Below, one piece after another: positions 18,744-27,214 of a stretch of DNA of 64,000 nt. Source of the stretch: Alphaproteobacteria bacterium (GTDB lineage: Bacteria; Pseudomonadota; Alphaproteobacteria; Rhodobacterales; Rhodobacteraceae); NCBI GenBank assembly GCA_030425145.1, contig JAUHVK010000018.1, forward strand, positions 1 through 64,000, given 5' to 3'. The notes below the pieces were generated by a model. That model did no database searches. It was not told the origin of the DNA and saw only the letters and a program-made list of their open reading frames with translations. Made by a program: the position numbers and the translations under genes. Position 1 is the stretch's first letter. Each line of letters opens with the position of its first letter.

Positions 18744-19976
18744 TCAGCTCGCCAGGGCGACAAGTTGCGTCGACGAGCGGGCGTCGAACTTCTTAAGCAG
18801 GTTTGCCCGGTGGAATTCGACCGTTTTCGGGCTGATATCGAGACGCTGCGCGATCTCTTTCGACGAATACCCTTCGGTGATGAAGTCAAGGATCTGCCGC
18901 TCGCGTTTGGTCAGATTGGGCATGTCCTTGTCCGGCTCCGAAGAGGACGGGTCGGCGTCGGACATATTATCTTTCCGATCCTTCAAGAGCCGCACCGTCA
19001 CAGCGATGGCCGCTACAACACCCGCAGCAAATGTCGCGATCAACGGCAGCAACTCGACCAGACGTTGCCAAAGGGTTGGTGCCTCGACGCGGAGGGCATA
19101 GGCGTGCTTCAGATCAATGGCGGCGTTGTAAGCGACGGGAGAGGACCAGTAGTTCCGCATTCTGGCATCCTGCGCCAGCGGGCTGTCCTTGGCGCCGAGC
19201 AAGGCGATCGTCACGGCATCGCGCAGGGCAGGGGCGACGTTTGCCAGTGCGGCAAACGGCCATTCCGGATATAACCGCGTGCTGAGCATATCCGGATGCG
19301 CAAAGGTGGCATTGGTGTTCAGATAGGTGAAATCGTCTTTGGAATAGGTGCCATCAGCCAGCACCCGTTCCATCAGCCCGCTGCGAATGATGCCGATATC
19401 CGCCTGGCCTGACGCCACACGTTCGATCACGCCATCCATGGGAAAGCCGACAAACACCAGTGATTTGGTGTCAGTAAAGAGATTGATCTGGGCGTTGTCG
19501 AATTCACGCCATGCCAATTGGAAGCCGCCAAAGGCCATCTTGTCGATGGCAACGACGGTTTTGTCGCGTGCATCGCTCAGCTCTTCGATGCCCGTCCCCG
19601 CCCGCGCAAAGATCAGACTTCCGAATTCGGAGGAATAACTGCCGTCGCTCCGCTGTACGTTGCGGGTCGCAAGAACGCTCATCGCGTGATCTTTCGACAG
19701 ATCGACAAAATGGCCGGGATTGGTCAGCACAAAATCGACCTGGCCGCTGGCGATCTGCGACGAGGCAGACGCCAGTGTCATCGGCACAAGTTCGAATTCA
19801 TGGGTCGGCACCGACGCGTCCAGATACCGCTGAAGCCCATGCCAACGCACCAGCGCGTCTTCATAGCCGAGGTAGGCAAGCACACCAATCCGCGCCTGCG
19901 AAGCGGCGTCTTGCGCGTCACAGGGGGCCGAGCCGAACCCGGTCAGACACATGGCCAATAGCGCCGCTCTGAGCAT
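18744..19976 (-). CDS. Membrane regulator: periplasmic PhnD-like sensor fused to LuxR-type HTH
   Basis: The 410-residue protein starts after a strong AGGAGG site. It has a signal peptide (residues 1-21), then a PhnD/transferrin-like substrate-binding domain to about residue 290 (RIGVLAYLGYEDAL, FVLTNPGHFVDL, GSLIFARAGTGIEEL, VAIDKMAFGGFQLAWREF, QADIGIIRSGLMERV). A membrane helix follows at about 307-332 (PLIATFAAGVVAAIAVTVRLL), then an acidic linker and a C-terminal LuxR HTH (LTKRERQILDFITEGYSSKE...). PhnD-like sensors occur in TtrS-type tetrathionate sensor kinases; here the kinase part is absent and a DNA-binding domain replaces it. I infer a one-component transmembrane regulator, possibly of sulfur compounds given the DsrE neighbour. 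Confidence 0.85.
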   Translation of the reverse strand: MLRAALLAMCLTGFGSAPCDAQDAASQARIGVLAYLGYEDALVRWHGLQRYLDASVPTHEFELVPMTLASASSQIASGQVDFVLTNPGHFVDLSKDHAMSVLATRNVQRSDGSYSSEFGSLIFARAGTGIEELSDARDKTVVAIDKMAFGGFQLAWREFDNAQINLFTDTKSLVFVGFPMDGVIERVASGQADIGIIRSGLMERVLADGTYSKDDFTYLNTNATFAHPDMLSTRLYPEWPFAALANVAPALRDAVTIALLGAKDSPLAQDARMRNYWSSPVAYNAAIDLKHAYALRVEAPTLWQRLVELLPLIATFAAGVVAAIAVTVRLLKDRKDNMSDADPSSSEPDKDMPNLTKRERQILDFITEGYSSKEIAQRLDISPKTVEFHRANLLKKFDARSSTQLVALAS

Positions 19977-20397
19977 TGTCTCCTCCTGTTCGATTTATAG
20001 GCGGAGCGCGGTCTGGGGCGCAATCGTACACTCACTGGACCGCACTGTGTGCATAAGGGGAATCAAGGTGAAGAAACTCAGCTTGCGCTGGTAGGTCTCG
20101 AGGAAATCTGCTAAGGATTTCAAAACAAAAAGGCAGAACCGAGCAGGTCTATATCCAACTGTAAGACAGCGATCCGCTTTGAGTGGAATGTCTCTTGGCG
20201 TCTTGTGGCTGGATGAGGTTGTTCCGCTATATATCGACAAATTGGCGAAATTCCGCGATCCAATGCGTAATTTAACCCCATATTTGGGGGCGTTTTCGTG
20301 TTTTTTACGTGACCTTCGCGGCTCTGGGCGGTAATAATTGGCGAAACAGGTGCAGAAAACGTCCCGAAAGGGGCTGAAATAGCAGGCGGACAGACAC
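19977..20397. other. Intergenic region upstream of ftsZ
   Basis: These 421 bases separate the divergent sensor-regulator gene and ftsZ. No convincing ORF on either strand fits a coding pattern. The half nearest ftsZ is more A/T-rich (around 20220-20330) and is a probable ftsZ promoter and leader region. I could not assign a specific -35/-10 pair or regulator site with confidence. Confidence 0.5.
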
Positions 20398-22017
20398 ATG
20401 ACATTGAACCTTTCAGTGCCCGGACAGGAAGAATTGAAACCCCGTATCACCGTTTTCGGTGTCGGCGGTGCAGGCGGCAACGCTGTCAACAACATGATCG
20501 ACAAGTTGCTCGAGGGCGTCGATTTTGTGGTTGCCAACACTGACGCTCAGGCTCTTCAGCAGAGCCGGTCCACCAGCCGTATCCAGCTGGGTGTCAAAGT
20601 CACCGAAGGTCTAGGCGCAGGCGCACGGGCAACAGTCGGTGCCGCAGCTGCCGAAGAGAGCATCGAACAGATCGTCGATCACCTTGCTGGCGCGCACATG
20701 TGCTTCATCACCGCCGGTATGGGCGGCGGCACCGGGACAGGTGCTGCGCCGATCATTGCGCAAGCCGCGCGTGAACTGGGCGTTCTGACCGTCGGTGTTG
20801 TGACCAAGCCCTTCCAGTTCGAAGGCAACAAGCGGATGAAGCAGGCCGAAGAGGGCGTCGAGGCGCTCCAGAAGGTCGTGGATACGCTGATCATCATTCC
20901 AAACCAGAACCTGTTCCGCCTGGCCAATGAAAAAACCACCTTCACTGAAGCGTTCTCCATGGCGGATGACGTTCTCTACCAAGGTGTGAAAGGCGTGACC
21001 GACCTGATGGTTCGTCCGGGCCTCATCAACCTCGACTTCGCCGACGTCCGCGCGGTGATGGACGAGATGGGCAAGGCAATGATGGGTACCGGAGAGGCCG
21101 AGGGCGAAGATCGCGCCATTCAGGCAGCCGAAAAAGCCATCGCGAACCCGCTGCTGGACGAAATCAGCCTGCGCGGCGCTAAGGGCGTTCTCATCAACAT
21201 CACCGGTGGTCACGACCTTACGCTTTTCGAACTGGACGAAGCGGCGAACCGTATCCGCGAGGAAGTGGACACCGACGCGAACATCATCGTGGGCTCGACC
21301 CTCGACGACAGTATGCAGGGCATGATGCGCGTGAGCGTTGTGGCCACGGGCATCGACGCAGTCGACGTACACTCGGAAATTCCGGTGCCGCGCCGGTCGC
21401 TCGCCACGCCGCTGACGCAGACCACACGGGTCGAGGAAACGCAGCAGGCCGAAAAAGTTGCCGCGAAGCCCGAACCGGTTGTAGCTCAAACCGCACAGGA
21501 GCCGTCGCTCTTTGATACCGAGCGGGAAGCTGCGGAAGAGCAGATGGAAACGCTCTTCGAAGAAGAAGTGGACCAGCCGGAAGCCGTAGACGACGACGGT
21601 CTGCCGCCGCCCGCCTACCGTCCGCAGGTTGCGGAATTCAACCCGCGCGAGGACAGCATCGAAGCCGATCCCGAGCAATTCGTGGCACCGCGCGCACCCG
21701 CGCCGGGCACACCCAGCGCCGAAGCTCTGGCCCGTTTGCAGGCCGCGGCATCGCGCGCACGTCCGGCACCGGGCAGCCGCCAGAACATGCAGGTCGAGCA
21801 GGAACCGGCGGACAGCGAACGCCCGCGCTTTGGGATCAATTCGCTGATCAACCGGATGACCGGACACGGCCACAATGCCGAGCCGCCGGTGCGCCGCGCA
21901 GCCCAGCCGCCGGTCCAATCCAGCGGTGCTGCACCGGCCCGCGCACCCTCTCAAGAGGCGGACGAAGATCAGGAACGGATCGAGATTCCGGCCTTCCTGC
22001 GGCGCCAAGCCAACTGA
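20398..22017 (+). CDS. ftsZ: Cell division protein FtsZ
   Basis: FtsZ is the tubulin-like GTPase that forms the division ring. The 539-residue protein has [17 protein letters not shown] near the N-terminus, the tubulin signature [10 protein letters not shown] at about residues 108-117, [14 protein letters not shown], and the T7 loop region [13 protein letters not shown]. From about residue 320 to 520 there is a long acidic, Ala/Pro/Glu-rich linker. The last residues [10 protein letters not shown] form the conserved peptide that binds FtsA. The linker accounts for the size compared with about 380 residues in E. coli. A strong terminator follows. Confidence 0.98.
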   Translation: MTLNLSVPGQEELKPRITVFGVGGAGGNAVNNMIDKLLEGVDFVVANTDAQALQQSRSTSRIQLGVKVTEGLGAGARATVGAAAAEESIEQIVDHLAGAHMCFITAGMGGGTGTGAAPIIAQAARELGVLTVGVVTKPFQFEGNKRMKQAEEGVEALQKVVDTLIIIPNQNLFRLANEKTTFTEAFSMADDVLYQGVKGVTDLMVRPGLINLDFADVRAVMDEMGKAMMGTGEAEGEDRAIQAAEKAIANPLLDEISLRGAKGVLINITGGHDLTLFELDEAANRIREEVDTDANIIVGSTLDDSMQGMMRVSVVATGIDAVDVHSEIPVPRRSLATPLTQTTRVEETQQAEKVAAKPEPVVAQTAQEPSLFDTEREAAEEQMETLFEEEVDQPEAVDDDGLPPPAYRPQVAEFNPREDSIEADPEQFVAPRAPAPGTPSAEALARLQAAASRARPAPGSRQNMQVEQEPADSERPRFGINSLINRMTGHGHNAEPPVRRAAQPPVQSSGAAPARAPSQEADEDQERIEIPAFLRRQAN

Positions 22018-22040
22018 TTCAGCGGTCAACCGCTTGCGAA

Positions 22041-22072
22041 ACGCCCCCGATCTCGGGGGCGTTTTTCGTTTT
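22041..22072 (+). terminator. Intrinsic terminator after ftsZ
   Basis: A 10-base stem (ACGCCCCCGA with TCGGGGGCGT) is followed by TTTTCGTTTTTT, starting 23 bases after the ftsZ stop. This isolates ftsZ from lpxC. Confidence 0.92.
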
Positions 22073-22230
22073 TTATGAGTGTGTTGTGGGGCTTGGCGAA
22101 TTTCCGCCGAAATCTTTCGAGAGCTTGTTTCAGGCCGTTACAATCTTTGATTTGAGAGAAAATAGGTCAGCGAGTATCACCCATTCAAAGCGCTGCATTG
22201 GGGGTGTTAGCGCAGCTTGCTGAGGTTCTT

Positions 22231-23151
22231 TTGCAAACTACCGTTCAATCCGTCGTCCGATTCTCGGGCATTGGCCTGCACACTGGCATGCCGGTAACGA
22301 TATCCATTTGTCCGGCGCCAGCCAACCATGGCATCGTTTTCGAACGCACGGATATCCGTTTGGGCAATGCGCGGATCCCGGCGTTGTTCGACTATGCCGA
22401 GCATTCTCCTCTTTGCACCATGATCGTCAACGAAGCCGGGGCGTCTGTCTCGACTGTCGAGCATGTGATGGCCGCATTGGCGGGCTGCGGCGTGCATAAC
22501 GCGCTGATCCGCATCGACGGCCCCGAAGCGCCGGTCCTCGATGGCAGCGCGGTTCCGTTTGTGCGCAGCATTCTCGCGACAGGCGTCAAAGAACTCGATG
22601 CGCCAATCCGGGTCATCGAAGTGCTGAGCACGGTCGAAGTGCATACCGCACAGGGCTGGGCGCGGCTTGGGCCGGGCAAGGGTCTGACGATGGATTTCCA
22701 TATCGACTTTGCCGACAAGGCAATCGGCAAGCAGAGCAAGTCTCTCGATTTGGCGAACGGCGCCTTTGTGCGCGAACTCAGCGACAGCCGCACTTTCTGC
22801 CGCGCTTCCGATGTCGAAGCGATGCGCGCGGCGGGTAAGGCACTTGGCGGCACGATGGACAATGCGGTTGTGGTCGATGGCGACACCGTCCTCAGCCCCG
22901 GTGGCCTGCGTCACAGCGATGAGGCCGTACGTCACAAGATGCTCGACGCGCTGGGGGATCTGGCGCTCGCCGGGATGCCGGTGCTGGGGCATTACGAAGG
23001 CCACAAAGCCGGCCATACCCTGACCAACATGCTTCTGCGCGAACTCTTCGCGACACCGGACGGATACCGCATCCGCGAATGTGATGCCGCAATGGCAGCG
23101 CGTTTGCCGGGGGCGGGCGTCACAGCGCATGAAATTCCGGCGGTTGCCTGA
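22231..23151 (+). CDS. lpxC: UDP-3-O-acyl-N-acetylglucosamine deacetylase LpxC
   Basis: LpxC is the zinc enzyme of the committed step of lipid A synthesis. The 306-residue form shown here starts at a TTG at 22231 (MQTTVQSVVRFSGIGLHTG), chosen because GAGG lies five bases upstream and the N-terminus then fits the family. No ATG exists until after the conserved GIGLHTG. Motifs include TVEHVMAALAGCGV with the zinc histidine, DGSAVPFV, RTFCRASDVEAMRAAG and HKMLDALGDLALAG, which holds the remaining zinc ligands. It is followed by bamD in the same direction. Confidence 0.95.
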   Translation: MQTTVQSVVRFSGIGLHTGMPVTISICPAPANHGIVFERTDIRLGNARIPALFDYAEHSPLCTMIVNEAGASVSTVEHVMAALAGCGVHNALIRIDGPEAPVLDGSAVPFVRSILATGVKELDAPIRVIEVLSTVEVHTAQGWARLGPGKGLTMDFHIDFADKAIGKQSKSLDLANGAFVRELSDSRTFCRASDVEAMRAAGKALGGTMDNAVVVDGDTVLSPGGLRHSDEAVRHKMLDALGDLALAGMPVLGHYEGHKAGHTLTNMLLRELFATPDGYRIRECDAAMAARLPGAGVTAHEIPAVA

Positions 23152-23309
23152 CCGCCACTCCAATACATGGATCACACCATCGGAAGGACGCGCGCAACGG
23201 CGTGACCGCTTGTGTGCCTAAAGGCGTTTTGCCTTCCGATTTAATGTGCTAGGACCGAAGGCAGACAAGTGGCACGGATAGCCACGGCGGTGAATCGAAG
23301 GTGACGGGC

Positions 23310-24164
23310 ATGGCAGCGGGCAGAAGCGCAAGAGCTGTGATCGGAGCGGGGCTCTTGCTGGTGACGCTGACAGCGTGCAGTGATGGCGAACGTCCGGGAT
23401 TTGGACCGGGCGGTGTGCCGATCGAGAATTTCACCGCGGAACAGATATTCGAACGAGGCGAATTCGAGCTGGATCGAAGCGATCCCGAAGACGCCGCGTA
23501 TTACTTCTCCGAAGTCGAACGGCTGTATCCCTATTCCGAATTGGCGAAGCGCGCCGTCATCATGCAGGCCTTCGCGCATCACCAGAACAAGGATTACGAG
23601 AACAGCCGCGCGGCTGCGCAGCGCTATATCGACTTCTACCCGACCGATGAAGATGCGGCCTATGCGCAGTACCTTCTGGCGCTCAGCTATTATGACCAGA
23701 TCGAAGAGGTGGGCCGCGATCAGGGGCTGACCTTCCAGGCACTTCAAGCTTTGCGCACAGTGATCGAACGCTATCCCGACAGCGAATATGCGCGGTCGTC
23801 GGTTCTCAAATTCGATCTCGCGTTCGACCACCTTGCGGGCAAGGAAATGGAAATCGGGCGCTACTACCTGCGCCGCGAACACTATGGCGCTGCGATCAAT
23901 CGCTTCCGCGTCGTGGTAGAGGATTTCCAGACCACCACCCACACCGCAGAGGCTCTTCACCGCCTGGTCGAGGCGTATCTGTCGCTGGGTCTGACCGATG
24001 AGGCGCAGACGGCCGGGGCCATTCTGGGCTACAACTACCAGTCCACCGACTGGTACGAGGACAGCTTCAAACTGCTCTCCGGGCGTGGGCTGGAATTGAA
24101 AGCAACCGGAGACAATTGGCTGCGGCAGATCTATCGCCAGATGGTCAAGGGTCAGTGGCTTTGA
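23310..24164 (+). CDS. bamD: Outer membrane assembly lipoprotein BamD
   Basis: BamD is the essential lipoprotein of the BAM complex that inserts beta-barrel proteins. The 284-residue precursor has a lipoprotein signal ending LLLVTLTAC with the lipid-modified cysteine at residue 23. TPR-type repeats follow (YYFSEVERLYPYSELAKRAVIMQAFAHHQNKDYENSRAAAQRYIDFYP, HYGAAINRFRVVVEDF). The ATG at 23310 has GAAGG eight bases upstream and is preferred to a GTG three codons earlier. recN follows 41 bases later. Confidence 0.94.
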   Translation: MAAGRSARAVIGAGLLLVTLTACSDGERPGFGPGGVPIENFTAEQIFERGEFELDRSDPEDAAYYFSEVERLYPYSELAKRAVIMQAFAHHQNKDYENSRAAAQRYIDFYPTDEDAAYAQYLLALSYYDQIEEVGRDQGLTFQALQALRTVIERYPDSEYARSSVLKFDLAFDHLAGKEMEIGRYYLRREHYGAAINRFRVVVEDFQTTTHTAEALHRLVEAYLSLGLTDEAQTAGAILGYNYQSTDWYEDSFKLLSGRGLELKATGDNWLRQIYRQMVKGQWL

Positions 24165-24205
24165 TCGGGGGGCGGTGCGTCTGACAACGCACCCGGTTCC
24201 ACAGA

Positions 24206-25858
24206 ATGCTGCGCACGCTTGAAATACGGGACATGCTGATCATTGATCGGTTGGAGCTTGAGTTCCAACCCGGTCTCAATGTGTTGACCGGCGAAACCGG
24301 GGCAGGCAAATCGATCCTTCTCGACAGTCTCGGCTTTGTGCTGGGGTGGCGCGGCCGCGCCGAATTGGTGCGCAGCGGGGCAGAGCAGGGCGAAGTCACA
24401 GCCGTGTTCGATTTGCCCAAGCGTCACCCTGCGCATGACGTCCTGGCAGAAGCCGGGTTCGAGGATGCCGACGAGTTGATCTTGCGACGTGTGAACACAG
24501 CCGATGGGCGTAAGACCGGATGGGTGAATGACCGGCGAGTAACCGGCGAGATGCTGCGCGCCCTGTCCGACACGCTTGTCGAACTGCATGGCCAGCACGA
24601 TGATAGAGGTTTGTTGAACCCCAAGGGGCACCGGGCGCTGCTCGACGAGTTTGCCGGACATGACGACCTGCTGGGCGCGGTGAAAGCGGCGTGGGGCACA
24701 TTGTCCAAGGCCCGGAAGGCGCTGACCGAAGCCGAAGCCGCTTATAAGGCGGCGCAGGCCGAGGAAGAATTCCTGCGCCATTCCGTGGCCGAGTTGGACA
24801 AGCTGTCCCCCGAACCGGGAGAGGATGCTGATCTCGACGCGCGCCGCCGCATGATGCAGGCGTCCGAACGCATCCGCGACGACATCGCCCGCGCGGCACA
24901 GGTGATGGGGCAGGACGGTGCCGAAGGCGCGATGTCGAATGCGCTGCGCTGGCTCGAAGGGGTCAGCGATGCTGCTGATGGACGTCTGGACGATCCGCTG
25001 GCTGCACTTGCCCGCGCCATGGCCGAGCTGGACGATGCCGCGCGCGGTGTGGCTGCGACGCTCGAGTCGCTTGAATTCGACCCGCACGAGCTTGAGGCCA
25101 CGGAAGAGCGGTTGTTTGCACTCCGGGCGCTGGCGCGGAAACACGGCGTAGCACCGGATGACCTGTCAGAATTGGCGGATACACTGCGCGACCGTTTGGC
25201 GGCGCTGGATCAGGGGGCTGATCGCCTGACACGCCTTCAGTCCGAACTGCGCAGCGCCGAAGCGGCGTATCAAAGTGCGGCAAGTGCTCTGAGTGACAGC
25301 CGCGCGGCGGCGGCAAAACGGCTCGATACGGCAGTCTGCGCAGAACTCGCCCCGCTCAAGATGGAACGCGCGGTGTTTGTGACCGATTTGACCGAAGCGC
25401 CCGCCGGGTCAGAGGGCAGCGATGCGGTGGCCTTCACCGTCGCCACCAACCCCGGCGCACCGGCAGGACCGATTGGCAAGATCGCGTCGGGCGGGGAGCT
25501 CAGCCGCTTTCTACTGGCGCTCAAAGTGTGCCTGTCGGAACAGCGCGACGCCGGGCTGACCATGATCTTCGACGAGATCGACCGGGGTGTTGGCGGGGCG
25601 ACCGCCGATGCCGTGGGCCGTCGTCTGGCGGCTTTGGCTGATGGTGGGCAAGTGCTGGTGGTCACACACTCTCCGCAGGTCGCGGCCCTTGGGGCGCATC
25701 ACTGGCGCGTGGAAAAGCGTGTTGCGGACGAGCAGACGACGTCAACCGTGATCCCGTTGGATGCGCCCGCGCGGGAAGGCGAAATCGCCCGCATGTTGTC
25801 GGGCGATACCATCACGGATGAGGCCCGCGCGGCGGCGCGGGCGCTCTTGGCCGGTTAG
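24206..25858 (+). CDS. recN: DNA repair protein RecN
   Basis: RecN is an SMC-like ATPase that acts in double-strand break repair. The 550-residue chain has Walker A GETGAGKSI at about residues 29-37, long coiled-coil arms (about 155-365, rich in Ala/Glu/Arg), and a C-terminal head with signature SGGELSRFLLALK. Walker B is MIFDEIDRGVGGATADAVG and the switch is QVLVVTHSPQVAALG. The stop overlaps the stop of the converging DUF1772 gene. Confidence 0.95.
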   Translation: MLRTLEIRDMLIIDRLELEFQPGLNVLTGETGAGKSILLDSLGFVLGWRGRAELVRSGAEQGEVTAVFDLPKRHPAHDVLAEAGFEDADELILRRVNTADGRKTGWVNDRRVTGEMLRALSDTLVELHGQHDDRGLLNPKGHRALLDEFAGHDDLLGAVKAAWGTLSKARKALTEAEAAYKAAQAEEEFLRHSVAELDKLSPEPGEDADLDARRRMMQASERIRDDIARAAQVMGQDGAEGAMSNALRWLEGVSDAADGRLDDPLAALARAMAELDDAARGVAATLESLEFDPHELEATEERLFALRALARKHGVAPDDLSELADTLRDRLAALDQGADRLTRLQSELRSAEAAYQSAASALSDSRAAAAKRLDTAVCAELAPLKMERAVFVTDLTEAPAGSEGSDAVAFTVATNPGAPAGPIGKIASGGELSRFLLALKVCLSEQRDAGLTMIFDEIDRGVGGATADAVGRRLAALADGGQVLVVTHSPQVAALGAHHWRVEKRVADEQTTSTVIPLDAPAREGEIARMLSGDTITDEARAAARALLAG

Positions 25859-26397
25859 AGGCGCATCAGACCGTATCCGGCCAAGGCCAATGTGAGACCG
25901 CTGAACACGGTGCGGATCACGTTATAGATCTGCCAAGGTCCCGAATACTCGACCCAGATTGCGCGGGCGGCGTCGATATCCGTGGGCACAGTCATCAGTC
26001 CAAGTGCCTCGTTCATTGGCACATTGTTGGTCATAGTCAGGATGATCCCTCCGGCCGCGTAGACCAATCCGCCGAGACCAAATGCTAGTGCAGCGCGCGG
26101 GCGGCCTGTGCGCCATGCCAGAAGCGCCGCAATCCACAGAACGAAGGGTGTGCCGAAAAAGGCCGGCGCGAAGACCGCGTTGCGAACCGAGCCATTCATC
26201 GCCTGCATAGCCTGAATCGCAACCCGAGGGTCGGTCGCATCCAACCCCCACATGGTCGAACAGACCCACGCATAGAAGAACCCGAAAATCGCACCGCTAC
26301 AGAGAACGGCGGTCAGTCCAGCAATGCGAACTGCCAGAAGGGAATGGGCGGAAACCTGTGGGGCCGGAACAGAATACGCTGCGGGAAGTGGGGTCAT
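25855..26397 (-). CDS. DUF1772 family membrane protein
   Basis: The 180-residue protein has four hydrophobic segments with FGFFYAWVCSTMWGLD, MNGSVRNAVFAPAFFGTPFVLW and TNNVPMNEAL, a pattern I associate with DUF1772 (anthrone-oxygenase-like) membrane proteins. The NVPxNxxL motif is typical. It is divergent from a TetR regulator with an inverted repeat in the short gap, so it is the likely regulated target. The substrate is unknown. Confidence 0.85.
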   Translation of the reverse strand: MTPLPAAYSVPAPQVSAHSLLAVRIAGLTAVLCSGAIFGFFYAWVCSTMWGLDATDPRVAIQAMQAMNGSVRNAVFAPAFFGTPFVLWIAALLAWRTGRPRAALAFGLGGLVYAAGGIILTMTNNVPMNEALGLMTVPTDIDAARAIWVEYSGPWQIYNVIRTVFSGLTLALAGYGLMRL

Positions 26398-26441
26398 ATC
26401 AATCTCCTTTCAAAACCGTAATTTGGTGTACGCCTTTACAA

Positions 26442-26463
26442 ATCCGTACATATGATTACGGAT
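26442..26463. promoter_or_regulatory. Operator-like inverted repeat between DUF1772 gene and tetR
   Basis: ATCCGTA (26442-26448) and TACGGAT (26457-26463) form a 7-base inverted repeat with an 8-base spacer. The spacing and position between divergent genes fit a TetR-family operator for both promoters. It also argues that the regulator's coding start lies downstream of it, at 26497. Confidence 0.6.
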
Positions 26464-26496
26464 ATGAGTCAACCAGTTTTTTCCGAAAGGTTTCGC

Positions 26497-27096
26497 ATGC
26501 GCGAAGACAACAGAGCGCTGCGGCGCGAACAGATTGAAGCGGCGGCCTATGCTCTGCTTGCCGAAAAAGGCTTTCAGAACATGTCGATGCTGGCAGTTTC
26601 CAAAGCGGCGAAAGCGTCAAACGAAACGCTCTATCGGTGGTACGGGGACAAGATCGGCCTTTTCAAAGCCTTGATTGCCACCAATGCGGAACGGGTCGCC
26701 GTGCGGTTGCGCGCGGCATTTGACAAGAGTTCGCAGCTGGATCGGACACTGGCCGAGATCGGTCCGGTCCTTTTGTCGATGCTGCTTGGCGACCGCGCCG
26801 TCGCGCTCAATCGCGCCGCAGCGGCGGATGCCAGTGGTGTTCTGGGCGAAGCTCTTGCCGAAGAAGGGCGGGGCAAGGTCTTCCCGCTGATGGTCGATCT
26901 CTTCGGCAAACTCGTGGCGCGTGGTAAGCTCACCGGAAACCCGGCAGAACTGGCTGCGCTTTATATCGATCTACTGGTCGGTGACCTGCAAATCCGGCGC
27001 GCGACAGGAGCGTTGGGGCCTCTGCGTGATCGGGTGATCGAAGACCGCGCCCGACTTGCGCAGGAGCGACTTTTTATGCTTGCAGGTGTGTCCTGA
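26497..27096 (+). CDS. TetR family transcriptional regulator
   Basis: The 199-residue protein has an N-terminal HTH (REQIEAAAYALLAEKGFQNMSMLAVSKAAKASNETLYRWYGDKIGLFKALI), a classic TetR domain, followed by a helical ligand-binding domain with the TetR C-terminal pattern seen in AcrR-like proteins. The ATG at 26497 has AAAGG seven bases upstream. An earlier ATG at 26452 lies inside the inverted repeat without a ribosome-binding site, so it is less likely. It probably represses itself and the divergent DUF1772 gene; the ligand is unknown. Confidence 0.88.
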   Translation: MREDNRALRREQIEAAAYALLAEKGFQNMSMLAVSKAAKASNETLYRWYGDKIGLFKALIATNAERVAVRLRAAFDKSSQLDRTLAEIGPVLLSMLLGDRAVALNRAAAADASGVLGEALAEEGRGKVFPLMVDLFGKLVARGKLTGNPAELAALYIDLLVGDLQIRRATGALGPLRDRVIEDRARLAQERLFMLAGVS

Positions 27097-27214
27097 CACC
27101 GACGGTCACAGACTGTGATCGCATCAGGGGTGGACAGTTCAGCCGCATTGAATAATGCCTTGGGAACCAGAAGTTTTCTGGCTTAGTCCGCCATCTCCGA
27201 AAGGACCGCACGGC

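Noticed and set aside
20272-20277. TTAACC upstream of ftsZ as a possible CtrA half-site.
   Set aside because: The second half (TTAA after seven bases) is missing, so the match is not significant.
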